NCBI GenBank assembly: GCA_963775015.1
Contig: CAVZHI010000005.1
Span: forward strand, 434,001-498,000
Direction of reading: 5' to 3'
DNA: 64,000 nucleotides
Source of the DNA: JAEMQF01 sp963775015
GTDB taxonomy: Bacteria; Pseudomonadota; Gammaproteobacteria; Burkholderiales; Burkholderiaceae_C
Shown: one piece after another, positions 9,426 to 19,725 of the stretch
Layout: each line of letters opens with the position of its first letter
Numbering within the stretch: the first letter of the stretch is position 1
Position numbers and translations under genes: made by a program
The notes under the pieces: model-generated
The model's input: the letters and a program-made list of their open reading frames with translations, nothing else
What the model was told of the DNA's origin: nothing
Databases searched by the model: none

Positions 9426-10133
9426 ATGAAGAAAAAACACTACGCGAGCGCCGCCGCGGCCCTCAAGGGGATAGTTCGCGACGGCCAGTTGATTGCGGTG
9501 GGCGGCTTTGGCCTGTGCGGCATTCCCGAGGCGCTGATCGCCGCTTTACGCGACACCGGTGTGAAGAACCTGACCGTGATCTCGAACAACGCCGGAGTCG
9601 ACGGGTTTGGCCTCGGCCAACTGCTCGAAACACGCCAGATCAAACGCATGATCTCGAGCTACGTCGGCGAGAACAAGGAGTTCGAGCGCCAATACCTCGC
9701 CGGCGAACTCGAACTCGAGTTCACGCCGCAGGGAACGCTCGCCGAAAAGCTGCGCGCGGGAGGTGCCGGAATCCCGGCGTTCTTCACGCGCACTGGCGTC
9801 GGAACGCTCGTCGCCGAAGGCAAGGAACTGCGCGAGTTCGACGGCCACCAGTACGTGATGGAGCGCTCGCTGATTCCCGAGGTGTCGCTCGTCAAGGCGT
9901 GGAAGGCCGATGAATCGGGGAACCTGATCTTTCGCCGCACCGCGCGCAATTTCAACCCCGCGGTGGCGATGGCGGGGAAAGTCAGCGTCGTCGAAGTTGA
10001 AGAGATCGTGCCGACAGGTGCCTTCGACCCGGACGCGATCCACCTGCCCGGAATCTACGTGCATCGCATCGTGCTGAATGCGACGCCGGAAAAGCGCATC
10101 GAAAAGCGCACCGTCAGCGCCGTCGCCGCCTGA
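9426..10133 (+). CDS. scoA: 3-oxoacid CoA-transferase subunit A
   Basis: Alpha subunit (235 residues) of the succinyl-CoA:3-oxoacid CoA-transferase heteromer, which moves CoA from succinyl-CoA to acetoacetate and so opens ketone-body or PHB-derived carbon to beta-oxidation. VGGFGLCGIPE near residue 24 and SNNAGVDGFGLGQLL match the family's CoA-binding region. A strong GGAGG site at 9415-9419 precedes the ATG. The beta subunit follows 20 bases downstream. An alternative reading as 3-oxoadipate CoA-transferase (PcaI) is possible but the sequence fits ScoA better. Confidence 0.88.
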   Translation: MKKKHYASAAAALKGIVRDGQLIAVGGFGLCGIPEALIAALRDTGVKNLTVISNNAGVDGFGLGQLLETRQIKRMISSYVGENKEFERQYLAGELELEFTPQGTLAEKLRAGGAGIPAFFTRTGVGTLVAEGKELREFDGHQYVMERSLIPEVSLVKAWKADESGNLIFRRTARNFNPAVAMAGKVSVVEVEEIVPTGAFDPDAIHLPGIYVHRIVLNATPEKRIEKRTVSAVAA

Positions 10134-10153
10134 ACCACAAAGAAGGAATTCAA

Positions 10154-10792
<639 letters not shown>

Positions 10793-10815
10793 ACCCTGCG
10801 TCGCGGGAAGCGGCC

Positions 10816-11907
10816 GTGTTCATCCGCAACTGCTGGTACGTGATCGCGTGGGATCATGAAATCGGCGCCGACGCGCTGTTCAGCCGGCGCGTGCTCGACG
10901 AGCCGATCCTCGTCTACCGAACCTCCAGCGGCGCGCTCACGGCGCTCGAAGACCGCTGTTGCCACCGCCTGGCGCCGCTGTCGCTCGGACGCAAGGAGGG
11001 CGACTGCGTTCGCTGCGGTTATCACGGCCTCAAGTTCGACTCGAGCGGCGCGTGCGTCGAGGTTCCTGGCCTCGCCGAGGTGCCGGCCAAAGCACGAATC
11101 AAGTCGTACCCGCTCGCGCTGAAGAACAAGTGGGTCTTCGTCTGGATGGGTGACCCGGCGCTCGCCGACGAAGCGCTGCTGCCGGACAACTTCTCCAACG
11201 AGCATCCCGACTGGCGCAACAAGCCCGGCTACCTGCACTACGACACGGGCTACCAGCTGATTTGCGACAACCTGCTCGACTTCTCGCACCTGAGTTACGT
11301 GCACGAGAAAACGCTCGGCGGCAGCCCGATGATCGCCCAGGCGCGCGCCGAGATCGAAGACATACCGCGCGGGATTCGGGTCACGCGGCGCGTTCCGAAC
11401 GTTCCCGCGCCGCCGTTCTACCAGCGCTTTCGCCAGTTCGATACGCTGCTGAACCGCTGGTTCGTCTACGACTTCGTCTTGCCCGGAACGCTGCTCATGC
11501 ACTCGGGCGGCGCGCCCGTGGACGACGCTCCCGGCGAAATGCGCAACGCCGTGCAACTCCACAGCTGCCAGACGCTGACGCCGGAAACCGCAACGACGAC
11601 GCACTATTTTTTCCAGCAATCGCACCGCGCTGGAGCCGGCGATGCCCAGATCGTGCAGTCGATCTACGACAGCCTGGTCGCCGCGTTCAACGAAGACCGG
11701 ACGGTGATCACGGCGCAGGCACAGTCGATCGCGCGCAACCCGGGCGCGCAGATGTTGCCGTTGGCGATGGACGCGGCGTTGATCCGATTCCGCCGCCTCA
11801 TCGACGCTGAGCTGGCCAAGGAACTCGCCGCCAGCGCAAGCGCTGCAGCGGCACTGGATACCGCGTCGAATCGCAGGTCTGCACCGGCGCGCAAGCGCAA
11901 GCCCTGA
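10816..11907 (+). CDS. Rieske non-heme iron oxygenase, VanA-like
   Basis: Oxygenase component, 363 residues, starting at GTG. The Rieske centre is seen as CCHRLAPLS (C, H) and CGYHGLKFD (C, H) around residues 45-70. The mononuclear iron site is seen in DNLLDFSHLSYVHE around residue 155, with the two histidines and the bridging Asp. MFIRNCWYVIAWDHEI is typical of vanillate O-demethylase oxygenase and the related toluenesulfonate monooxygenase. No reductase (VanB-type) gene is adjacent, so electrons must come from a partner elsewhere. The C-terminal 30 residues are Ala/Lys/Arg-rich and probably disordered. The substrate is probably a methoxylated or methylated aromatic acid, by family only. Confidence 0.82.
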   Translation: MFIRNCWYVIAWDHEIGADALFSRRVLDEPILVYRTSSGALTALEDRCCHRLAPLSLGRKEGDCVRCGYHGLKFDSSGACVEVPGLAEVPAKARIKSYPLALKNKWVFVWMGDPALADEALLPDNFSNEHPDWRNKPGYLHYDTGYQLICDNLLDFSHLSYVHEKTLGGSPMIAQARAEIEDIPRGIRVTRRVPNVPAPPFYQRFRQFDTLLNRWFVYDFVLPGTLLMHSGGAPVDDAPGEMRNAVQLHSCQTLTPETATTTHYFFQQSHRAGAGDAQIVQSIYDSLVAAFNEDRTVITAQAQSIARNPGAQMLPLAMDAALIRFRRLIDAELAKELAASASAAAALDTASNRRSAPARKRKP

Positions 11908-11914
11908 GGCCGCG

Positions 11915-12955
11915 TCACTGGCCGCGCGCCAGCGCCCGCGCTGCTTCGGTCACGAGTGCCGGGCCGCGGTAAATGAAACCGGTGTAGATCTGCACCAGGT
12001 CCGCCCCCGCGGCGACCTTGGCGATCGCGTCGGCGCCGCTCAGCACGCCTCCCACGCCGATGATCGGGTAGCCAGGGCCGAGAATTGCGCGCAACAGCTC
12101 GATGACGCGGTTGCTCTGTTGCAGAAGCGGCGCCCCGCTCAAGCCGCCCGCCTCGCGGCCCTGTTCGAGGTGCGCGACACCGTCGCGCCCGGTCGTGCTG
12201 TTTGTCGCGATCACGCCGTCGATGCCATGTTCGAGCAAGGCGTTGGCGATCTGCCGGATCTGCGTCGCATCCAGGTCGGGAGCGATCTTGACGAACAGCG
12301 GCACTTGGCGCCGATGCGTCTGGGCGAGTTCGGCGCGGCGCTGGCGCAGCGCAGCGAGCAGGCCGTTCAGCGCCTCGTCGTCCTGGAGCGTACGCAGGTT
12401 CGCGGTGTTCGGCGACGAAATGTTCACCGTCACGTAGTCGGCGTGGGCGTAGACGCCGGTGAGGCAGGTCAGGTAGTCGTCGACCGCCGAAGCGATCGGC
12501 GTGCTCGCGTTCTTGCCGATGTTCAGCCCAAGAACGCCGCCGCGGCTGCGAAATCTCGCGTCCTGAACGTTCTCGACGAAGCGCGCCAGGCCGTCGTTGT
12601 TGAAGCCCAGGCGGTTGATCAAGGCGTTCGCTTCGGGCAGGCGAAACAGGCGCGGCTTCGGGTTCCCGGGCTGCGCGAGCGGTGTCACCGTGCCGACTTC
12701 GACAAAGCCAAAACCCATCGCGCCAAAACCGTCGATGCAGCGGCCGTTCTTGTCCAGGCCCGCGGCCAGGCCGATGCGGTTCGGGAACGTGATTCCAGCC
12801 AGCGTCACCGGGTCGTCGACCCGGTCCTGCGCGATGCTGCACATGAGTGGCGTGCGTTGCACGCGTGCGATCACGGCGAGCGTCGCGTCATGGGCTTGTT
12901 CGGCGTCGAGCTTGAAGAGGAAGTGGCGCGCGATACCGTAGGGGATCAAAGACAT
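11915..12955 (-). CDS. pyrD: Dihydroorotate dehydrogenase (quinone), class 2
   Basis: FMN enzyme oxidising dihydroorotate to orotate in pyrimidine synthesis, passing electrons to the quinone pool at the inner membrane. It has 346 residues. Class 2 features are present: an N-terminal membrane-contact helix region (MSLIPYGIARHFLFKLDAE), GLAAGLDKNG, VTVNISSPNT with the catalytic serine, VKIAPDL, and ATNSTT. The phosphate-binding end reads IGVGGVLSGADA. The ATG at 12955 gives the family length; in-frame codons run further upstream but would add a non-homologous extension. It is convergent with the oxygenase gene. Confidence 0.93.
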   Translation of the reverse strand: MSLIPYGIARHFLFKLDAEQAHDATLAVIARVQRTPLMCSIAQDRVDDPVTLAGITFPNRIGLAAGLDKNGRCIDGFGAMGFGFVEVGTVTPLAQPGNPKPRLFRLPEANALINRLGFNNDGLARFVENVQDARFRSRGGVLGLNIGKNASTPIASAVDDYLTCLTGVYAHADYVTVNISSPNTANLRTLQDDEALNGLLAALRQRRAELAQTHRRQVPLFVKIAPDLDATQIRQIANALLEHGIDGVIATNSTTGRDGVAHLEQGREAGGLSGAPLLQQSNRVIELLRAILGPGYPIIGVGGVLSGADAIAKVAAGADLVQIYTGFIYRGPALVTEAARALARGQ

Positions 12956-13077
12956 GGGCAAGGGGCTGACGAAAAGGCGCCGATTGTCGCAAACGCGCTC
13001 GGTGCGCTGGCCTTTCGAAGCTCGCGGCCGGGGCAGGCGCGCAGACGACAATCGCGCCACATGGTTCGAATCAAGGC

Positions 13078-13751
13078 GTGCAGATGACCCAGGACGAACT
13101 CAAGGCACTCGTCGGCCAGGCGGCGCTCGCGTACGTGGCGCCCGGCAGCGTGATCGGGGTGGGAACGGGCTCAACCGTGAACTGTTTTATCGACGCGCTC
13201 GCGACGCTGCAACCGCCCCTGGCCGGTGCGGTGTCGAGCAGCGAAAGGAGCAGCGCACGCCTGCGCGCATTGGGGATTCCGGTGCTCGACTGCAATCAGG
13301 TTCAGAGCCTTCCCGTTTACGTGGACGGCGCCGACGAGATCGACCCGCAGGCTGCATGATCAAGGGCGGTGGCGCGGCGCTGACGCGCGAAAAAATCGTC
13401 GCCTCGATCGCGCGCCGCTTCGTCTGCATCGCCGACGAATCGAAACTGGTTCGGACCCTCGGGCGCTTTGCGCTGCCGGTTGAAGTGATCCCGATGGCGA
13501 CGGCGCAGGTGGCGCGCGCGTTTGCGGCACTCGGAGGCAACGCGGTGCTTCGCGAGGGCGTGGTGACAGACAACGGCTGCCACATTCTTGACGTGCACGG
13601 CTTGAACATCACCGACCCGCCGGGTCTCGAGCGCGAAGTGAACCAATGGCCAGGGGTCGTGACGGTCGGCGTCTTTGCGCGCCACAAGGCACAGGTGTGC
13701 CTGCTCGGAACGCCCGCCGGCGTGAAGACACTCACTTTCTCGGACACTTGA
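13078..13751 (+). pseudogene. rpiA: Ribose-5-phosphate isomerase A, one frameshift
   Basis: Isomerase of ribose-5-phosphate and ribulose-5-phosphate in the pentose phosphate pathway. The phosphate-binding GVGTGSTVNCFIDAL, the DGADEID motif with catalytic Asp, the KGGGAALTREK motif, and VTDNGCHILDV are all present. After DEIDPQ the frame ends in TGA: one missing G near 13350 changes the expected QGCMIKGGG into QAA-stop. The rest is open to 13751, giving a normal length of about 224 residues. The start is GTG 13078 or ATG 13084. Loss of rpiA is usually harmful, so a base-call error is the more likely reading. Confidence 0.88.
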
Positions 13752-13830
13752 AACTTGCGGCGCAAAAAAACGCGTAACCTCGGGGCAAGGCATTTCACAA
13801 ATCAATCACTGATCACCGGAAGGACGGCCC

Positions 13831-14007
13831 ATGGCCAAACCGAACTATTCCTTCGAAAAGCGCCAGCGCGAACTGGCGAAGAAGAAGAAAAAGGAAGAAA
13901 AACTGAAAGAGAAGGCAGGCCGCAAGACGGGCTCGCCTCAAGACGACGCGCCCGCCGAGCCCGAGGGCGGCGAGTCGGCGCCTGCCCCCGGCACCCCGGC
14001 GCCCTGA
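13831..14007 (+). CDS. Small conserved-type lysine-rich protein
   Basis: A 58-residue protein starting MAKPNYSFEKRQRELAKKKK, then a charged KEEK/KEKAG stretch and a Pro/Ala/Glu/Gly-rich tail. A good ribosome site, GGAAGGA, lies 7 bases before the ATG. The N-terminal block resembles short conserved proteins I know from Burkholderiales genomes, function unknown. The basic helical N-terminus could bind nucleic acid, which is only a guess. The last 70 bases overlap the 3' end of mnmC on the other strand. Confidence 0.72.
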   Translation: MAKPNYSFEKRQRELAKKKKKEEKLKEKAGRKTGSPQDDAPAEPEGGESAPAPGTPAP

Positions 14008-15990
14008 TCCAGGCGCTTGCGGCGCGCCCGGCGAGTGACAAACCGCGCCGGGTCCACGGCGTCAACAAGCCCTGCCGGCAGCGGCGCCGGCGCTCCCGTG
14101 ATCCACGCCGCGATCAAGCGGCCACCCAGCGCGGACCAGGTGATTCCGCGTGACCCGAGCCCGATGAAGACGAACAGGCCCTCTTGGCGCGCGATCATGC
14201 GCGGTTGATCGCGGCGCCGCCCTGGCGACATATTCCTCGAGCGGCACGGCGCCGATGACGGGGAGGCGGTCTGCGCTTGCGCAGCGCCAGCCGACACGGC
14301 CCTGAAGCTGCTCGAGGAGCGCTGGTGTGTTCAGGCGTTGCGGCGCAAGGCCAGCGGGGTAGAGCCGCGCCAGGCGCTCGAGATTCGCCACGTGGTCGGC
14401 CTCGCGCACGCGGGGATCGGCGTCGTCGCTCGAAGCGGTCGCGCCGAAGAGGATCTGGCCGTTGACTTCGGGAAGGATGAAGCCGTCGCCCGTGATCGTC
14501 AGCGCCGGCGCAGCGCCGCCCGCCGGCCACGCCTTGCCGGGCAGCATGCTGACCTGGCCGCGCCAGGAACGAAGCATCCAATCGGCCCGGCCGAGCAGGC
14601 GCGGTGCGTCACCGGCGTTGCAGAGCACCAAGGTTGGGGCTTCCTCGATCACGTTTCCTGTGCCGTCAAAGAGCCGCCAAGCACCTGCATGGCGCTGCAC
14701 CGAAGCCACTTCAGCGCGCCCGCGAAACGTGCACGCGCCCTGGCTCAGGTTCAGGAGGTGGCGCGCCAGTGCTGCGGGGTCGACGCAGCCGCCGCCGGGG
14801 TAGAACCACCCGGGGTTCGGCATCGCCACGCCCGCGAGTTGCGACGCCTGCGCGCCATCGAGCGCGTGCACGTAGTCTTCGGGCAGACCGAGCGCGTGCA
14901 GCGTTTCGCGCATCGCCGCCACATCGCTCGTCTGAGACTCGACGCGCAGCAGGCCGCCGAGGTGGCCCGCGACGCCGCTTCGCACCGCGTCTGCGATGAA
15001 CCGCTGCGCGTGCAAGGCTGCGGCGCGGTTGAAACGCGCGTGGGCGCCGTCCTGCGAGTTCACGGTGCCGTGAAACGCACCTGCCACGTTGCCCGAAGCT
15101 TCGCCCGCGACGGTGTCACCGCGGTCGAGCAGCGTGCTCGTCCAGCCTTGCTGCGCCAGCGCCCACGCCGTCGCGCAACCTGCCAGCCCGGCGCCGACGA
15201 TCACCGCGTGTCGGGGTTGGTCGGCGGCGACGCCGCGGCGCGTCACGGCGCGGCGCGGCGTGAAGACCGGGTCGAAGTGCGCCCGCGTCATCTCGCGTTT
15301 TGCGTCGAAGCCCGGAACCTGCTCGGCGCGAAAACCCGCGCTGCGAAGACCGTCGCCGACGGCTTTCGCGACCGACCAGGTGGCAAGCGTTGCCTCGGGC
15401 GCGGCGAGTCGCGCCAGCGCCTTGAACACGCGCGGCTCCCACATCGCCGGGTTTCGCGCCGGCGCAAAGCCGTCAAGGTAAAACGCGTCGACATCGGCGA
15501 CGAGCTGCGGCAACCAGCGCTGCACGTCGCCCAGCGCCAACAGCAGCTCGACCTTGGCGTCGTCAAAGCAGAGGCGGTGCAGGTCGGGCGTCAGCGGCGG
15601 CCACGCGTCGATCATGCGCTGCGCGAGTTCCGGCCAAGGCGAATTCGCGTGCGCGCGGGCCAGGTCGGCGCGGGTCAGCGGGTGTTTTTCAATCGAAATG
15701 AAATGCAGCCGCGCGCAGCGCAACGGGTCGTCGCGCCACGCCTGCCAGGTGGCGAGAAAGTTGTTGCCCAGGCCGAAGCCGGTTTCCAGGACGACGAAGC
15801 GGTCCTTGCCCTGCCAGCGCGCGGGAAGACGATTGCCGCGAAGAAAGACGTGGCGCGCCTGACCGGCGGCGCCGGCCGCGGGATGGTAGATGTCAGCGTA
15901 AAGCGGCGAGTACGCGGTGCCGTTCGCGTCCCAGGTCGGCGTGGGCGGGGCGAACCGGTTCGAAGGCCATGCCCGCTCGACACAGCCCAC
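13938..15990 (-). pseudogene. mnmC: Bifunctional tRNA 5-methylaminomethyl-2-thiouridine enzyme MnmC, one frameshift
   Basis: Completes the mnm5s2U modification at the wobble base of some tRNAs. The N-terminal methyltransferase (about residues 15-235) has ETGFGLGNNFL and DAFYLDGFAPARNPAMW. The C-terminal FAD oxidase (about 265-640) has VIVGAGLAGCATAWALA and GWFYPGGGCVDP. Near 14215, after LEEYVARAA, the frame is lost; the true ending, MIARQEGLFVFIGLGSRGITWSALGGRLIA, lies in the next frame and stops at 13938. At least one base is missing or extra in the GGCGGCGCCGCG stretch. It follows efp by 25 bases on the same strand. Confidence 0.87.
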
Positions 15991-16015
15991 GGCAATCCGA
16001 AGGCCCGGCCGGCCT

Positions 16016-16570
16016 CTAGACGCGCTTGCGGTACTCGTGGGTGCGGGTGTCGATTTCCACCTTGTCGCCGGTCTGCACGAACAGCGGCACCGAGATCTCC
16101 AGGCCGGTCGCGAGCTTCGCGTTCTTCAGCACCTTGCCCGAGGTGTCGCCCTTGACGGCGGGTTCGGTGTCGGTGATTTCGCGCACCAGGCTCGTCGGCA
16201 GCTCGACCGAGATCGCCTTGCCGTCGTAGAAAACGACCTCGACGGGCATCGCGTCTTCGAGGTACTGGATCGCGTCGCCCATGTTCTCGGCTTCGACTTC
16301 GAACTGGTTGTACTCGGCGTCCATGAAGGCGTACATCGGGTCCGCGAAGTAGGAGTAGGTGCATTCCTTCTTGTCGAGGATGACCTGGTCCATCTTGTCG
16401 TCGGCCTTGAAGACGACTTCGGTGCCGGTGTTGCCGACCAGGCTTTTCAGCTTCATGCGGACCGTCGCCGAGTTGCGGCCACCGCGGCTGTATTCGGTCT
16501 TGAGCACGACCATCGGATCCTTGCCGTGCATGATGACGTTGCCGGCGCGAATTTCCTGTGCGAGTTTCAT
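16016..16570 (-). CDS. efp: Elongation factor P, arginine-32 type
   Basis: Translation factor that relieves ribosome stalling at proline stretches, 184 residues, three beta-barrel domains. The tip loop reads SRGGRNSA with Arg at position 32, the residue that is rhamnosylated in betaproteobacteria and pseudomonads, in place of the lysine modified by EpmA/EpmB in Escherichia coli. The modifying enzyme EarP is encoded next to it, 35 bases upstream on the same strand. The start at 16570 (MKLAQEIRAGN) fits the family; an 8-residue upstream extension is not expected. Confidence 0.95.
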   Translation of the reverse strand: MKLAQEIRAGNVIMHGKDPMVVLKTEYSRGGRNSATVRMKLKSLVGNTGTEVVFKADDKMDQVILDKKECTYSYFADPMYAFMDAEYNQFEVEAENMGDAIQYLEDAMPVEVVFYDGKAISVELPTSLVREITDTEPAVKGDTSGKVLKNAKLATGLEISVPLFVQTGDKVEIDTRTHEYRKRV

Positions 16571-16605
16571 AGCGTGTTCCGAGTCTTTGCGCAAAGCCCG
16601 TGATT

Positions 16606-17697
16606 TTAGCGCCTGTGCCGGTTCACGAAGCTGAGCAACTCAGTCGTCAAGTCGGCGCGTGCGCTGAGCGCGTCACGCCAGCCGCGCTGGTGCGCTTGCC
16701 AGAGCTCCATGTCGGGCAGTTCCATCGGCGCTTGCCCTGCTGCCCCTGCGGTGTGGGGGAGGCGATTCCAAACTGCCCAAAGGGCACGGATGCCGTGCGC
16801 CAGCGCTGGCGCGGCGCCGGCGAGGTACAGATCGAGGAAAGCGTGCAGCTTGGCGTGATGCGCGGCGCCGTTCTGCACGTAGGGCTGCCAGACGAAGGGA
16901 CGCTCGCAGCACTGGGCGCGAACCCACGAGTCTTCACCGCGAACAAAGTTGAGGTCGCAACTCCAGAGCAGGTGGTCGAAGTCGGCCTGGCTGAACCAGG
17001 GCAGGGCAACGGCCCGAAGCGCGCCGCGGCGAAGCTGCGGCCCGAGCACTTGACGCAATGACTCGGTGGCGGCGCCGGGGGTCGCGAGCAAGACAGTGGG
17101 CTCGCGCGCCAGAACGTCGAGCAGATCGGGCAGGGCGGCATCGGCGTAGCAGAAGAGGCTCACGCTGCGCTCGCCTGGCAGGGCAGCAAGCACGCGCGCG
17201 GCACGCCAGGCGTGGGAGTCGAAGTCGCGTTGCCGGGCGAGCAAGTTCGGCTCGCGAATCACGCCACCCGTGCCCGGAGCGAAGCCGGGGTGGAAGAACC
17301 ACTTGTTCAGGCTCGCGCCCGGGCCGCTGAGTTGTGGCGAACCAAGCCCATGGTTGCGCGCCGCAAAGGGTTCCGCGCTCAGGTACTCGAGGTTGATCCA
17401 CACCGGCGCAGCATGGCGCCTCGCCATCGCCTGAATGAAGGCCTCGGGCAGGTCGCAGGCGAAGGCTTCGATCACGACGTCGCCACAGTCGATCAGCGGC
17501 GTGTCCGCCATTTGCCATGGCAGCACTTGGACTCCGGCGTGACCCTGAGGCGCCATCCACTCCAGCGCAGACGCGTCGTCGGTCCACAAGCGGACCGACT
17601 CGCCGCGCTCGGCGAGGTCGCACGCAAGCCGCCAGCACACGCCGATGTCGCCGAAGTTGTCGATCACGCGGCAGAACAGATCCCAGACACGCGCCAT
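16606..17697 (-). CDS. earP: EF-P arginine rhamnosyltransferase EarP
   Basis: GT-B glycosyltransferase that uses dTDP-rhamnose to rhamnosylate Arg32 of EF-P, activating it. It has 363 residues. The opening WDLFCRVIDNFGDIGVCWRLA places the known catalytic aspartates at D13 and D17. The nucleotide-sugar region reads NFVRGEDSWVRAQ, with the conserved glutamate. The gene lies directly upstream of efp on the same strand, the usual arrangement. It is divergent from uvrC, whose ATG is 51 bases away, so the two share a short promoter region. Confidence 0.94.
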   Translation of the reverse strand: MARVWDLFCRVIDNFGDIGVCWRLACDLAERGESVRLWTDDASALEWMAPQGHAGVQVLPWQMADTPLIDCGDVVIEAFACDLPEAFIQAMARRHAAPVWINLEYLSAEPFAARNHGLGSPQLSGPGASLNKWFFHPGFAPGTGGVIREPNLLARQRDFDSHAWRAARVLAALPGERSVSLFCYADAALPDLLDVLAREPTVLLATPGAATESLRQVLGPQLRRGALRAVALPWFSQADFDHLLWSCDLNFVRGEDSWVRAQCCERPFVWQPYVQNGAAHHAKLHAFLDLYLAGAAPALAHGIRALWAVWNRLPHTAGAAGQAPMELPDMELWQAHQRGWRDALSARADLTTELLSFVNRHRR

Positions 17698-17748
17698 GGG
17701 TGGATTATCCGAGCCCGGCTGCGAGGCCGCGCGGCACAATCCGCGTCG

Positions 17749-19672
17749 ATGAGCGACACGCCCACGCCGCAGCCCGAGGTCAGCAACGCCGAGCCGCTGC
17801 GCCTGCTCGCCGACGTCGCTGCGCTGCCGAACTTGCCCGGCGTGTACCGATATTTCGACGCCCAAGGCAACGTGCTCTACGTCGGCAAGGCGCGGGACCT
17901 GAAAAAGCGCGTCTCGAGCTACTTCCACAAAGACCATGGCGGCACGCGAATCGGCCAGATGGTGAGCCGGATCGCGCGCCTGGAAACGACGGTGGTGCGC
18001 TCCGAGGCCGAAGCGCTCTTGCTCGAGAACAACCTGATCAAGACGCTCGTGCCGCGCTACAACATCCTGTTTCGCGACGACAAGAGCTACCCCTACCTGA
18101 AGCTCACCTCCCATCGTTTTCCGCGCATGGCGTATTACCGCGGCAGCGTCGACACGAAACACCGCTACTTCGGCCCATTCCCGAACGCGTGGGCGGTGAA
18201 GGAATCGATCCAGCTCCTGCAAAAGGTGTTCCGCCTGCGCACTTGCGAAGACAGCGTGTTCGGCAATCGCACCCGGCCTTGCCTGCTGTACCAGATCCAA
18301 CGCTGCTCGGGCCCGTGCGTGAAATACATCGAACCCGACGCGTACCAGCGTGACGTCGACAACGCCGAGCGTTTCCTGCAAGGCCGCCAGCAGGAGGTGA
18401 TGCAGGCGCTGCAAGGCGAAATGCTGCGCCGCTCCGAGGCGCTCGAATTCGAGCACGCGGCGGCGATCCGGGACCAGATCGGCAGCGCTGTCGCGCGTCC
18501 TGCACCAGCAGGCGGTGGAAGACAACAGCGGCGTCACGGTGAAAGACGCCGACATCCTCGCGGCGCAGGTCGACGGCGGGCGCGCGTGCGTGAACCTGGC
18601 GATGGTGCGCGGCGGCCGGCACCTGGGCGATCGGCCCTACTTTCCGGCGCATGTCGACGAAGCCGCGCAATGGGCGACGTCGGACGTCGAGGAACACGCT
18701 GCCCCGCCCGCACCCGAAGTGCAGGTGCTCGAGGCGTTCATCGCCCAGCATTACCTGGAAGGCGGCGCGCCGCCGCTGCTCGTGCTGAGCCACCCGGTCG
18801 ACAAGGCGCTCATCGACGCCTTGGGCAAGGAAAGCGGCGTCAAGGTCATGGCGCAGCACCAGCCGCGCGACTCGCGCCGCGCCTGGCTCGACATGTGCAT
18901 CAACGGTGCGCGCCTCAAACTCGCGCAACTCCTCGCCGAAGAGGGCTCGCAACAGGCGCGCACGCGCGCGCTCGTTGACGCGCTCGATCTCGAAGTGCAG
19001 GACCTGGAGGCGTTTCGCATCGAGTGCTTCGACGTGAGCCACACCGCGGGCGAATCGACACAAGCGTCTTGCGTCGTCTTCGAGGCGCACCGCATGCAAT
19101 CGGCGCAATACCGGCGCTACAACGTCGCCGGGATCACCGCGGGCGACGACTACGCCGCCATGCGCCAGGTCTTGCAACGCCGCTACACCAAGCTCGCGCA
19201 GGCAGTGAGCACGGGCCAGGCGCGCTTGCCGGATCTCGTTCTCGTCGACGGCGGTCGCGGCCAGGTGAGCGTCGCGCGCGAGGTGTTCGAGGAGTTGGGG
19301 TTGGAACTGGCGCGAATCGTCGGCGTGGAAAAGGGCGAAGGGCGCAAGGTCGGCCTCGAAGAACTGGTCTTCGCCGACGGGCGCGACAAGGTCTACCTCG
19401 GCAAGGACTCGGCGGCGCTGATGCTCGTTGCGCAAATTCGCGACGAGGCGCACCGCTTCGCGATCACCGGCATGCGCGCGCGCCGCGCCAGCGTTCGCAC
19501 GGGAGGCAGCAAGCTCGAAGAGATTGCCGGGATCGGCGCGAAGAAGCGCGCCAAGCTGCTGCAGCGCTTCGGTGGATTGCGCGGCGTCGAGCAGGCGAGC
19601 GTCGACGACTTGAGCAGCGTCGACGGGGTTTCGAAGGAACTCGCGGAGGCGATTTTTCGGGCCCTGCATTGA
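17749..19672 (+). pseudogene. uvrC: Excinuclease ABC subunit C, one frameshift
   Basis: Nucleotide excision repair nuclease that cuts on both sides of a lesion marked by UvrAB. Domains in order: GIY-YIG nuclease (LPGVYRYFDA, LYVGKARDLKKR), UVR motif (SEALEFEHAAAIRDQI), RNase H-like nuclease (IECFDVSHTAGE, VLVDGGRGQ), and C-terminal helix-hairpin-helix pair (EEIAGIGAKKRAKLL, SVDGVSKELAEAI). Near 18483, after RDQIG, one extra base shifts the frame; the expected ALSRVLHQQAVED is found in the next frame, open to 19672. The corrected length is about 640 residues, normal for UvrC. It may be a sequence error. Confidence 0.9.
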
Positions 19673-19725
19673 GCGCCAGGGCGCCGCCCGAAGGGCAGGG
19701 CGCAGACCTTGGGCACAATCAGCGC

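Noticed and set aside
12956..13060. 35-residue N-terminal extension of PyrD
   Set aside because: The frame is open upstream, but MSLIPYGIARHFLF is the normal start of class 2 enzymes and the extension is Arg-rich without homology.
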